This document shows positions 1 to 4,854 of a stretch of DNA of 9,769 nt, piece by piece. How positions within the stretch are numbered: the first letter of the stretch is position 1; every line of letters starts with the position of its first letter. A program made the position numbers and the translations under genes. The DNA is from an uncultured Candidatus Melainabacteria bacterium (GTDB lineage Bacteria; Cyanobacteriota; Vampirovibrionia; Gastranaerophilales; Gastranaerophilaceae), in the NCBI GenBank assembly GCA_934692295.1, contig CAKUTL010000054.1:1-9769 (forward strand). The letters run 5' to 3'. The notes under the pieces are model-generated. The model did no database searches. It was not told the origin of the DNA and worked only from the letters and a program-made list of their open reading frames with translations.

Positions 1-140
1 AGACTTGATAATAATACACGTCTTAGAGAGTTACCGATAGTAGTACCGAATCCTCTTTCTAATGGTTCAATTACAAATTTACCGTATTGTGAACCGTCAG
101 AACTTGTCGCTGTATCAACACATTTAATTTTTAATTCCAT
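1..140 (-). CDS. rpoA: DNA-directed RNA polymerase subunit alpha, N-terminal fragment (runs off the left edge)
   Basis: RpoA dimerises to scaffold assembly of the beta and beta' subunits of RNA polymerase. Only the first 46 codons are present. Reading leftward from the ATG at 140 gives MELKIKCVDT, then YGKFVIEPLERG and GTTIGNSLRRVLLSS, the highly conserved start of the alpha N-terminal domain. The GN.LRRVLLSS helix is part of the dimerisation and assembly surface. A ribosome binding site (AGGAG on the minus strand, 150-154) sits 9 nt before the ATG. The gene follows rpsD in the same direction after a 71-bp gap, the usual place for rpoA at the end of an alpha operon. The wording (QYGKFVIEPLERG) is closer to cyanobacterial RpoA than to the versions I remember from Bacillus. 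The identification is secure; the rest of the gene lies outside the window. Confidence 0.96.
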   Translation of the reverse strand, partial: MELKIKCVDTATSSDGSQYGKFVIEPLERGFGTTIGNSLRRVLLSS

Positions 141-183
141 TATTTTATTCTCCTAGTTAAAATCTACTTAATTGTTAGTTATT

Positions 184-197
184 TAAGCGAATGCTTA
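184..197 (-). other. Small hairpin in the rpsD-rpoA gap
   Basis: TAAGC (184-188) and GCTTA (193-197) form a perfect 5-bp stem closing a 4-nt loop, 14 nt downstream of the rpsD stop in the transcript and about 30 nt before the rpoA ribosome binding site. No U-run follows it in the transcript, so a terminator is unlikely. It could protect a processed 3' end or modulate rpsD/rpoA stoichiometry; neither can be decided from sequence. Confidence 0.35.
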
Positions 198-211
198 TCT
201 ACTTACAATTC

Positions 212-814
212 CTACTTAGAATAATATTCGATTACAAGTTGTTCCTTGATTTCTGGGTCTAATTCTTCTCTTTCAGGAATTCTGTCAAATGTAATTTTTA
301 GAGCATCTTTATCGATTGTCATCCAAGCTGGAGCACAAGCCATATCGATCATTTCGATTACATCTTTTAAGTATTTTGCACTCTTTGATTTAACTGTGAT
401 AACATCACCAGGTTTTACTAAGTATGATGGAATATCAACTTTTTTGTCGTTAACAAGAACGTGTCCGTGGTTAACGATTTGTCTTGTTTGTTTACGAGTA
501 ATACCGAATCCTGCTCTGAATAAAACGTTATCTAATCTTGTTTCTAATAATTGAAGTAAGATTGTACCTGTAACGCCTTTTCTTCTAGTAGCTTCATTGT
601 AGTATCTAACGAATTGTTTTTCGCTTACTAGGTATGTGAATCTGATTTTTTGTTTTTCAGCTAGGTGGATTGCATATTCAGAAAGTTTTTTTCTAACTGC
701 ACCATGTTGACCTGAAGCTGTTTGTCTCATAGAAGTTGTTAATTTTCTGTTTGACAAATCTTTAACTTTTTTATTTCTAAATAATTTATTAGTTGGTCCT
801 GTATATCTTGACAT
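212..814 (-). CDS. rpsD: 30S ribosomal protein S4
   Basis: S4 is a primary 16S rRNA-binding protein that nucleates assembly of the 30S body and contributes to the mRNA helicase and accuracy centre. The 200-residue product has the expected length. It starts MSRYTGP, continues with GQHGAVRKKLSEYAI (about 35-49) and EKQKIRFTYLVSEKQFVRYY (about 53-72), and contains the S4 RNA-binding domain around LETRLDNVLFRAGF and RQIVNHGHVLVN (about 90-122). It ends VIEYYSK. It lacks the N-terminal zinc cysteines found in some S4 variants. The SEYAI...EKQK..F wording and the VEYYS-type tail resemble cyanobacterial S4, although typical cyanobacteria do not keep rpsD in this operon. The minus-strand AGGAG at 826-830 fixes the ATG at 814. 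In E. coli S4 represses the alpha operon by binding mRNA, and a hairpin lies immediately upstream of this gene. Confidence 0.97.
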   Translation of the reverse strand: MSRYTGPTNKLFRNKKVKDLSNRKLTTSMRQTASGQHGAVRKKLSEYAIHLAEKQKIRFTYLVSEKQFVRYYNEATRRKGVTGTILLQLLETRLDNVLFRAGFGITRKQTRQIVNHGHVLVNDKKVDIPSYLVKPGDVITVKSKSAKYLKDVIEMIDMACAPAWMTIDKDALKITFDRIPEREELDPEIKEQLVIEYYSK

Positions 815-839
815 TTTTTAATTTTCTCCTTTTCTTTGT

Positions 840-886
840 GCGGGGCATCTATGGTTTGCGTTTGGACTATTTTCGCAAGCCCCCGC
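840..886 (-). ncRNA. Two-tier hairpin in the rpsD leader (rpsK-rpsD gap)
   Basis: The outer stem GCGGGG (840-845) pairs with CCCCGC (881-886). The inner stem GTTTGCG (854-860) pairs with CGCAAGC (874-880), with one G-T wobble in the plus-strand reading, so the two stems stack on the right arm and leave an 8-nt bulge (846-853) on the other side; the apical loop is 13 nt. In the transcript the structure ends about 10 nt before the rpsD Shine-Dalgarno sequence. The GC-rich arms stand out in this AT-rich genome. Its place fits a cis-acting mRNA structure controlling S4 translation, or a processing site. S4 binding is inference from S4 autoregulation in other bacteria. Confidence 0.5.
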
Positions 887-931
887 TATTGTTACTTTTA
901 ATATTTATCGCTATTATGCGAAATAAGAGTA

Positions 932-1318
932 CTATACTCTACGTTTTTTAGGAGGACGGCATCCGTTGTGAGGAATTGGAGTTACATCTTTAATTAATGT
1001 AATTTCTAATCCTGCAGCTTGGATAGCTCTGATTGCAGTTTCTCTACCTGAACCAGGTCCTTTGATATGAACTTCAACTTTTTTCATACCTTGGTCGATT
1101 GATTTTTTTGCTACCATTTCAGCTGCTGATTGAGCTGCGAATGGAGTGCCTTTTCTAGCTCCTTTGAAACCTGATGCTCCAGCTGTTGCCCAGGCAATAG
1201 CATTACCTTGAGTATCAGTAGAAGTTACGATTGTATTGTTAAAAGTAGATTGAATATGTACAACCCCTTGCAATACATTTTTCTTTTCTTTTTTCTTAGT
1301 TTTTTGTGGTCTTGCCAT
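932..1318 (-). CDS. rpsK: 30S ribosomal protein S11
   Basis: S11 sits on the 30S platform, contacts 16S rRNA and helps form the mRNA exit/E-site region. The 128-residue product is of normal length. After a lysine-rich N-terminus it shows the conserved core HIQSTFNNTIVT (about 22-33), WATAGASGFKGARKGTPFAA (about 43-62), HIKGPGSGRETAIRA (about 84-98) and the C-terminal DVTPIPHNGCRPPKKRRV. The minus-strand AAAGGA at 1327-1332, 8 nt upstream, supports the ATG at 1318. The gene lies between rpsM and rpsD in the classic alpha-operon order. The gaps on both sides (172 bp to rpsM, 117 bp to rpsD) are wider than is usual inside this operon, and both contain hairpins. No oddity is seen in the protein itself. 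Confidence 0.98.
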   Translation of the reverse strand: MARPQKTKKKEKKNVLQGVVHIQSTFNNTIVTSTDTQGNAIAWATAGASGFKGARKGTPFAAQSAAEMVAKKSIDQGMKKVEVHIKGPGSGRETAIRAIQAAGLEITLIKDVTPIPHNGCRPPKKRRV

Positions 1319-1362
1319 TTTTTTTATCCTTTATCTTTTAACTTTTATTTTTCTTATTCTTT

Positions 1363-1423
1363 GCCGCCTGTGCAATCAAAGATTGCTTCGCTTCTTCCAC
1401 TTTGATTCAGTCGCAACGGCGGT
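1363..1423 (-). ncRNA. Extended stem-loop in the rpsK leader (rpsM-rpsK gap)
   Basis: A perfect 8-bp stem AATCAAAG (1374-1381) / CTTTGATT (1400-1407) closes an 18-nt loop. Outside it, CCGCC (1364-1368) can pair with GGCGG (1418-1422), leaving an internal loop of 5 and 10 nt. In the transcript the structure ends about 30 nt before the rpsK Shine-Dalgarno sequence, separated by an A-rich stretch. No U-run follows, so this is unlikely to be a simple terminator. It is a candidate cis-regulatory or processing element. Its function is unknown. Confidence 0.45.
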
Positions 1424-1442
1424 GATATTATGTTTCGTCCTG

Positions 1443-1475
1443 CCAGTCCTGCTTATCGCAGAGCTGCACAGACTC
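1443..1475 (-). other. Second possible hairpin in the rpsM-rpsK gap
   Basis: In transcript orientation CTGC-GATAA-GCAG gives a 4-bp stem with a 5-nt loop (around 1448-1461), and AGTC/GACT sequences on either side could extend it with a bulge. This stretch is richer in G and C than the surrounding DNA. It lies 3' of the rpsM stop, so it may protect the end of a processed rpsM message. The evidence is weak and rests only on base pairing. Confidence 0.25.
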
Positions 1476-1490
1476 AACATCGGCTAATGC

Positions 1491-1856
1491 CTATTTTTTC
1501 TTTGAAACTGGTCCTGTTTTCTTTCCACGTTGAGTTCTAGCGTTAGTTTTTGTTCTTTGACCTCTGCATGGAAGTTTACGTTTGTGACGTAATCCTCTGA
1601 AAGAACCGATTTCTTGTAATCTTTTGATGTTCATTGTAACTTCACGTCTTAAATCACCTTCAATGTGATAGTTAGACAATTCGTTACGTAATAATTTAAT
1701 ATCTTCATCTGTTAGGTTATCTGTTCTTAAGTCTGGTGAAATACCTGTTGCTTCTAAGATTTTCTTAGCTCTTGCAGGTCCAATACCATAAATATAAGTT
1801 AATGCTATTTCCATTCTTTTGTTACGAGGTAAATCTACCCCTACTAATCTTGCCAT
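1491..1856 (-). CDS. rpsM: 30S ribosomal protein S13
   Basis: S13 lies in the 30S head, contacts the P-site tRNA and forms intersubunit bridges with the 50S central protuberance. The 121-residue protein has the standard length and layout. It opens MARLVGVDLPRNKR, then IALTYIYGIGPARAKKIL (about 17-34, a helix-two-turn-helix-like core), GDLRREVTMNIKRLQEIG (about 67-84), and the RNA-binding tail FRGLRHKRKLPCRGQRTKTN (about 86-105), ending in a lysine-rich KKTGPVSKKK. The minus-strand AAGGAG at 1865-1870, 8 nt from the ATG at 1856, is a strong ribosome binding site. It follows rpmJ after 111 bp and precedes rpsK after 172 bp, and both gaps are structured. Nothing in the protein is unusual. Confidence 0.98.
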   Translation of the reverse strand: MARLVGVDLPRNKRMEIALTYIYGIGPARAKKILEATGISPDLRTDNLTDEDIKLLRNELSNYHIEGDLRREVTMNIKRLQEIGSFRGLRHKRKLPCRGQRTKTNARTQRGKKTGPVSKKK

Positions 1857-1897
1857 TAATTTTTCTCCTTTAATTCTTGGTTGTTAGATTTTTTTTG

Positions 1898-1946
1898 GTA
1901 TGAGGCATAAATACTTCCTCACCATCCACCGTAAAAGCTCGTGGAT
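1898..1946 (-). ncRNA. Tandem hairpins in the rpsM leader (rpmJ-rpsM gap)
   Basis: Two adjacent inverted repeats occupy the middle of the 111-bp gap. ATCCAC (1924-1929) pairs with GTGGAT (1941-1946) around an 11-nt loop. TGAGG (1902-1906) pairs with CCTCA (1917-1921) around a 10-nt loop, and a 2-nt bulge would let the flanking GG/CC also pair. In the transcript they come after the rpmJ stop and before an A-run and the rpsM ribosome binding site. No U-run follows, arguing against a terminator. They may be translational control or processing elements. Confidence 0.4.
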
Positions 1947-1967
1947 TCAGCCATTTAAATAAAAAGA

Positions 1968-2081
1968 TTATCCTTGACGTTGTTTGTGTTTAGGGTTTTC
2001 GCAAATAACAGCAATTCTGCCTTTTCTTTTGATACATTTGCATTTGTCGCAAATTTTCTTTACTGATGATCTTACTTTCAT
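1968..2081 (-). CDS. rpmJ: 50S ribosomal protein L36
   Basis: L36 is the smallest 50S protein and binds 23S rRNA near the L16/L6 region. The 37-residue product MKVRSSVKKICDKCKCIKRK... ends NPKHKQRQG and keeps the zinc-ribbon ligands Cys11, Cys14 and Cys27 plus His32, so this is the zinc-binding (C+) form. The ATG at 2081 is chosen because the family always starts MKVR, and a minus-strand AAGGAA lies 6 nt upstream (2088-2093). An in-frame upstream ATG would add 29 residues unlike any L36 and would overlap infA. The KHKQRQG ending is the form I associate with cyanobacteria and relatives. It lies 46 bp after infA in the usual infA-rpmJ-rpsM order. Confidence 0.96.
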   Translation of the reverse strand: MKVRSSVKKICDKCKCIKRKGRIAVICENPKHKQRQG

Positions 2082-2127
2082 TGTTTTTTCCTTTTTATTT
2101 TGTATTGTACGTGAGATTTTCTTGTAT

Positions 2128-2343
2128 TTATTTAAGCCTGAAGGTGATTCTTCCTTTTGACAAATCATAAGGAGTCATTTCAACTTTTACTCTGTCCCCG
2201 GGTAAAATTCTGATAAAATTCTTTCTGATTTTACCTGATATATGTGCCAAAATTTCATGTTCGTTTTCTAATTTAACTTTGAACATTGCATTTGGCATGG
2301 ATTCTATAATCGTACCTTCTAGTTCTATTACGTCTTTTGCCAT
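2128..2343 (-). CDS. infA: Translation initiation factor IF-1
   Basis: IF-1 binds the 30S A site during initiation and helps IF-2 and IF-3 select the initiator tRNA. The 71-residue protein is of standard length and is a single S1/OB-fold domain. It starts MAKDVIELEG, continues with AMFKVKLENEHEILAHISGK (about 19-38) and IRILPGDRVKVEMTPYDLSK (about 44-63), and ends GRITFRLK. The minus-strand GAGGAA at about 2349-2354 is the ribosome binding site for the ATG at 2343. Here infA is the first gene of its transcription unit, directly behind a promoter. In many bacteria it instead follows secY, adk and map, so the spc-type genes must lie elsewhere or be separated. No abnormal residues are seen. Confidence 0.98.
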   Translation of the reverse strand: MAKDVIELEGTIIESMPNAMFKVKLENEHEILAHISGKIRKNFIRILPGDRVKVEMTPYDLSKGRITFRLK

Positions 2344-2372
2344 ATTTTCCTCATTTTCGGCTTGGTAAACTT

Positions 2373-2389
2373 TCGCACACTACATGCGA
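2373..2389 (-). other. Hairpin at the 5' end of the infA leader
   Basis: TCGCA (2373-2377) and TGCGA (2385-2389) form a perfect 5-bp stem with a 7-nt loop. Given the promoter at 2397-2424, it would lie at or next to the very 5' end of the infA-operon transcript, about 30 nt upstream of the infA start. A 5'-terminal stem can slow mRNA decay. That role is inference. Confidence 0.35.
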
Positions 2390-2396
2390 TATTTTA

Positions 2397-2424
2397 ATCA
2401 TACCTCTAAAATATTTGATTGCAA
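2397..2424 (-). promoter_or_regulatory. Predicted sigma70-type promoter for the infA-rpmJ-rpsM-rpsK-rpsD-rpoA unit
   Basis: On the minus strand TTGCAA (2419-2424) matches the -35 consensus at 4 of 6 positions and TATGAT (2397-2402) matches the -10 consensus at 5 of 6, with a 16-bp spacer. Transcription would start near 2390, giving an infA leader of about 45-50 nt. It is the best promoter match I found for the whole ribosomal block and lies exactly where one is needed. Confidence 0.6.
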
Positions 2425-2453
2425 GCGATTCTCTCGGGGTTTTAAGCTATCTT

Positions 2454-2490
2454 AACACTCGAAAATATATAAGTGTTTTTATAAAAATAC
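2454..2490. repeat. Overlapping AT-rich inverted repeats upstream of the infA promoter
   Basis: AACACT (2454-2459) is repeated inverted as AGTGTT (2472-2477). The segment 2473-2490 (GTGTTTTTATAAAAATAC) is itself nearly a perfect palindrome, with one mismatched pair. They lie 30-90 bp upstream of the infA -35 box in a gene-free stretch. They could be binding sites for a dimeric regulator or chance products of AT richness. Confidence 0.25.
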
Positions 2491-2508
2491 CACACAACTA
2501 CTATTTTT

Positions 2509-2527
2509 AGGTTTTAGCTGAAAACCT
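2509..2527. repeat. Perfect 7-bp inverted repeat in the divergent intergenic region
   Basis: AGGTTTT (2509-2515) and AAAACCT (2521-2527) flank a 5-bp spacer AGCTG. The repeat lies between the infA promoter and the plus-strand acetyltransferase gene and could be an operator or a cruciform-forming site. It is too AT-rich and lacks a T-run, so a terminator is not supported. The rest of the 2528-2668 stretch is very AT-rich and shows no gene, and I see no convincing plus-strand promoter in it. Confidence 0.3.
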
Positions 2528-2668
2528 TATATAATAAATGCTTTAACATGTTTGTAAATTTTTATTAAAATTTCTAATGTGTGTATTTTAAATTAAACAA
2601 TATCTTAGAAAAATTTAAAAAATTAATCTTATGAAATAATTTGCACAGAAATTCTTCATTATGATAAC

Positions 2669-3208
2669 ATGTTGTATATGGATAATATTGAGAGCGTTAC
2701 AATTAAAAAAATGACCCCTGAAGATATTGATGGGATTATTGCGATTGAATCTCAGGCATATGGAGAGCATCATTGGTCGAAAGATTCATTTATAAATGAA
2801 CTCCACAATGAATTAGCAAGATACTATACATTGTTTAATGAAGCTGGTGAAATTGCTGGTTATGCCGGAACTTGGCATATTCTAGATGAGGCTCATATTA
2901 CAAATATTGCCGTATCTGCCGACCATCGAAGAAAACATTATGGTGAAGCATTGTTAAAACGAGTAATTGATGATTGTTATTTGGAGATGATTAAATATAT
3001 AACTCTTGAAGTTCGTGTAAGTAATATTCCTGCAATTAATCTATATTCGAAATATGGTTTTTCTTCATTTGGAACGAGAAAAGGTTATTATCAAGATAAT
3101 AACGAAGACGCTCTTATTATGTGGACAAAGAATATATTTTTTGATGAATATAAACTTCCATATGAAAAAATAGTTAAAGAATTAGAGGGAAAAATAAATA
3201 TAAAATGA
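2669..3208 (+). CDS. rimI: RimI-type ribosomal-protein-alanine N-acetyltransferase (GNAT family)
   Basis: GNAT enzymes of this type transfer an acetyl group from acetyl-CoA to a protein N-terminus; RimI of E. coli acetylates ribosomal protein S18. The fold is readable. The N-terminal IKKMTPEDIDGIIAIESQAY is followed by W36SKDSFINEL, the beta-strand ITNIAVSADHRR, the acetyl-CoA pyrophosphate loop K-H-Y-G92-E-A94-LL, and the RimI signature LEVRVSN..AINLYSKYGF (about 113-131) with YYQDNNEDALIM (about 140-151). A C-terminal extension of about 28 residues follows. The start is uncertain: the ATG at 2669 gives 179 residues, while the ATG at 2678 (MDNIES) fits the family equally well. Neither has a clear Shine-Dalgarno sequence. 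The stop overlaps the bioY start by 4 bp (ATGA), implying translational coupling. Another GNAT substrate cannot be excluded. Confidence 0.78.
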   Translation: MLYMDNIESVTIKKMTPEDIDGIIAIESQAYGEHHWSKDSFINELHNELARYYTLFNEAGEIAGYAGTWHILDEAHITNIAVSADHRRKHYGEALLKRVIDDCYLEMIKYITLEVRVSNIPAINLYSKYGFSSFGTRKGYYQDNNEDALIMWTKNIFFDEYKLPYEKIVKELEGKINIK

Positions 3209-3870
3209 CACAAGAAGTAATGATTCCAAAAATGAAAAGATTAGATAAACGGCATCGTAAAATAAAGATTCCGTTCATAAATCTTGTTTTGATTTTTTGC
3301 AGCATATTGTTTCTTGTTGCTTCAACGTTTGTTAACTTAAATATCAAACACTATATAATTCCAATGGATATTTTTACAAACAAGGCGTTAACCTCAGACG
3401 ATTTTATATATAGCCTGTGGATTGTTCCTCAAATTCCTGCGGTTATGATGGTTTGTTCTGTTTTAGGGAAAAGAATGGCCGTAACAACTACTATATTGTA
3501 TATTCTTGCGGGTTTGTTATTGGTGCCTATTTTCGGACTCGGAGGGGGAATAACTTATGTATCTGAGTTTGGATTTGGTTATATTTTAGCTTATATTCCG
3601 GCAGTTGTTCTTGTTGGGAATATTTTGCATAATAAGTATTCATTTCCAAATATGATTAAGGCTTCTGTATTGGGAGTTTTGCTGATTCATGTAATTGGTG
3701 TTTTGTATATGCTTTTGATTGCTATGTGCAAGCACGCTGATGGTTCGTTTGTTGGCGGATGGATTGCATCTCAAAGCGGTTTAAAAATTATTTATGATAT
3801 TATAATCAGTTTTTTGGCTGTTATGATTGGAAAATATTTTCACGAATTTCTTAATTTTATTCTTGATTAG
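3205..3870 (+). CDS. bioY: BioY-family biotin transporter (ECF S-component)
   Basis: BioY is the membrane substrate-binding subunit of biotin ECF transporters. It binds biotin and works with the EcfT/EcfA1/EcfA2 module, or occasionally alone. The 221-residue protein has a charged N-terminal tail rich in Lys/Arg (about 1-21), then roughly six hydrophobic segments (about 22-44, 70-87, 89-110, 122-142, 150-174, 193-215). The BioY core is visible at GKRMAVTTTILYILAGLLLV (88-107), followed by the Gly-rich GLGGGITY and FGFGYILAYIPAVVLVGNIL (122-141), which line the biotin pocket in the family. Its start overlaps the rimI stop by 4 bp. No biotin synthesis gene or ECF energy module lies in the window, so the energising subunits must be encoded elsewhere. 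The family call is firm; the substrate is inferred. Confidence 0.8.
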   Translation: MTQEVMIPKMKRLDKRHRKIKIPFINLVLIFCSILFLVASTFVNLNIKHYIIPMDIFTNKALTSDDFIYSLWIVPQIPAVMMVCSVLGKRMAVTTTILYILAGLLLVPIFGLGGGITYVSEFGFGYILAYIPAVVLVGNILHNKYSFPNMIKASVLGVLLIHVIGVLYMLLIAMCKHADGSFVGGWIASQSGLKIIYDIIISFLAVMIGKYFHEFLNFILD

Positions 3871-3880
3871 CGATAAAATT
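3853..3880 (+). terminator. Weak AT-only hairpin at the bioY stop
   Basis: AATTTTAT (3853-3860) and ATAAAATT (3873-3880) are perfect 8-bp inverted arms around a 12-nt loop that contains the bioY stop codon. The stem is entirely A-T and no clear U-run follows, so it would be a poor intrinsic terminator. It is the only structure between the two plus-strand transcription units. Confidence 0.2.
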
Positions 3881-3882
3881 AT

Positions 3883-3911
3883 TTGCTCAAATCCGCAAAA
3901 TATGCTACAAT
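3883..3911 (+). promoter_or_regulatory. Predicted sigma70-type promoter of the five-gene 3936-8067 unit
   Basis: TTGCTC (3883-3888) and TACAAT (3906-3911) are separated by an optimal 17-bp spacer. The -10 box matches 5 of 6 consensus bases. Transcription would start near 3918, about 18 nt before the channel-subunit ATG and just before its AAGGA ribosome binding site (3921-3925). This separates the channel unit from rimI-bioY. Confidence 0.65.
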
Positions 3912-3935
3912 TACCAGCATAAGGATAGCAGAGTT

Positions 3936-4838
3936 ATGAGTTTAGCAAAAATATTATCAGAAATACCAATTGTAATTGTATTATTAGTGTTTCTAGCTTC
4001 TACAATTTATTGTTTGGTAAAGTATTTAAAAGTTGGGAAAAATTTGAATTTTTTAATTCAATTTCTTTCTCCGTTTAAGAAAAATGATTTGAATTTTCGA
4101 TTCAAGGAATTAGATACTTGGATGAGTTCAAATCCATATGTGGCAACAATTTGGTCAGAATTTAAAAATACTCTTGTGTTTTCTGAATCTGTTGCGTTGA
4201 AATCTCAAGGAAATGTTAAATACCAAGATATTTCGTCAACAGTTCAAAATGTACAAACAACAGTTGACCCATTGTATTTTTTCAATGAAGAAACTTTAAT
4301 TAATTCAAAGTTTAATTCGAAATTGGTACAAACAATCCCTACAATATTAACAGGTTTTGGTCCGTTATTTACATTTTTGAATATTGCAATTGCCTTTGGT
4401 CAGATTGACTTTTCTACTCAAGAAAAAACTCTTGCATCTGTTTCCGGATTTTTAGTAAGTATGCAAATGGCAGCATTGGTTTCTGTAATTGCTGTTGGTT
4501 CTTCATTAGTTTATCTTATGATTGAACGAATTCTTTATAACATGTTATGTAAAAATCCATTACTAAAAATTCAAGCAATTATGGGCAATTTATTTGCAAG
4601 TATTACCTCTGAAAAATTCTTGTATGAACTTTTGAGAGAAACAAAAATTCAAAATAATAACTCATCTAACTTGATTGATGGAATGCCTGATCAGTTTAAA
4701 ACGGCTTTTGATTCCAGTGTTGCAACTAATTTGGTTCCATATTTAGAGAATTTGATATTTGGATTAAATCAGTTGAATAAACAATTAAAAGAAAATGCTA
4801 AACTTTCAAAATCAGATGATGTAGATGAATTATTTTAG
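3936..4838 (+). CDS. MotA/TolQ/ExbB-family channel subunit, ZorA-like
   Basis: Members of this family form a pentameric inner-membrane ring around a dimer of the MotB/TolR/ExbD-type partner and use proton or sodium flow to drive motion. Three hydrophobic segments are visible: about 9-30 at the N-terminus, about 133-155 (TIPTILTGFGPLFTFLNIAI, with G140, G142 and P143), and about 168-197 (SGFLVSMQMAALVSVIAVGS). This is the TolQ/ExbB/ZorA-like layout rather than the four-helix flagellar MotA layout. Before TM2 lies a soluble stretch of about 100 residues containing DPLYFFNEETLINSKFNSKL, reminiscent of ZorA. The tail of about 100 residues (helical, Asn/Lys-rich, acidic end DDVDELF) is much shorter than the long intracellular tail of type I ZorA. 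The MotB-like partner follows after 16 bp. I infer a stator-like complex; what it drives is unknown. Confidence 0.72.
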   Translation: MSLAKILSEIPIVIVLLVFLASTIYCLVKYLKVGKNLNFLIQFLSPFKKNDLNFRFKELDTWMSSNPYVATIWSEFKNTLVFSESVALKSQGNVKYQDISSTVQNVQTTVDPLYFFNEETLINSKFNSKLVQTIPTILTGFGPLFTFLNIAIAFGQIDFSTQEKTLASVSGFLVSMQMAALVSVIAVGSSLVYLMIERILYNMLCKNPLLKIQAIMGNLFASITSEKFLYELLRETKIQNNNSSNLIDGMPDQFKTAFDSSVATNLVPYLENLIFGLNQLNKQLKENAKLSKSDDVDELF

Positions 4839-4854
4839 AAAATAAAAGGTCGGT

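Noticed and set aside
246..554. Plus-strand reading frame opposite rpsD
   Set aside because: It lies wholly antisense to a clear ribosomal protein gene and resembles no protein family. The same applies to the frames opposite rpsK, the OmpA-like gene, DUF711, both paralogs and uvrC.
1338..1400. A GTG-started micro-ORF of 20 residues before rpsK
   Set aside because: It has no ribosome binding site, coincides with the stem-loop, and its lysine-rich end follows from the A-rich strand.
840..1946. The operon-gap hairpins as intrinsic terminators
   Set aside because: In the direction of transcription they are followed by A-rich, not U-rich, sequence and by ribosome binding sites of essential genes that need read-through.
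1968..2168. A 66-residue version of rpmJ starting upstream
   Set aside because: The extra 29 residues overlap infA and match no L36 sequence; the MKVR start has its own ribosome binding site.
2400..2460. A possible tRNA-like or rRNA leader segment upstream of infA
   Set aside because: The CCCCGAGAG stretch has no cloverleaf pairing, no TPsiC-like loop and no acceptor stem.
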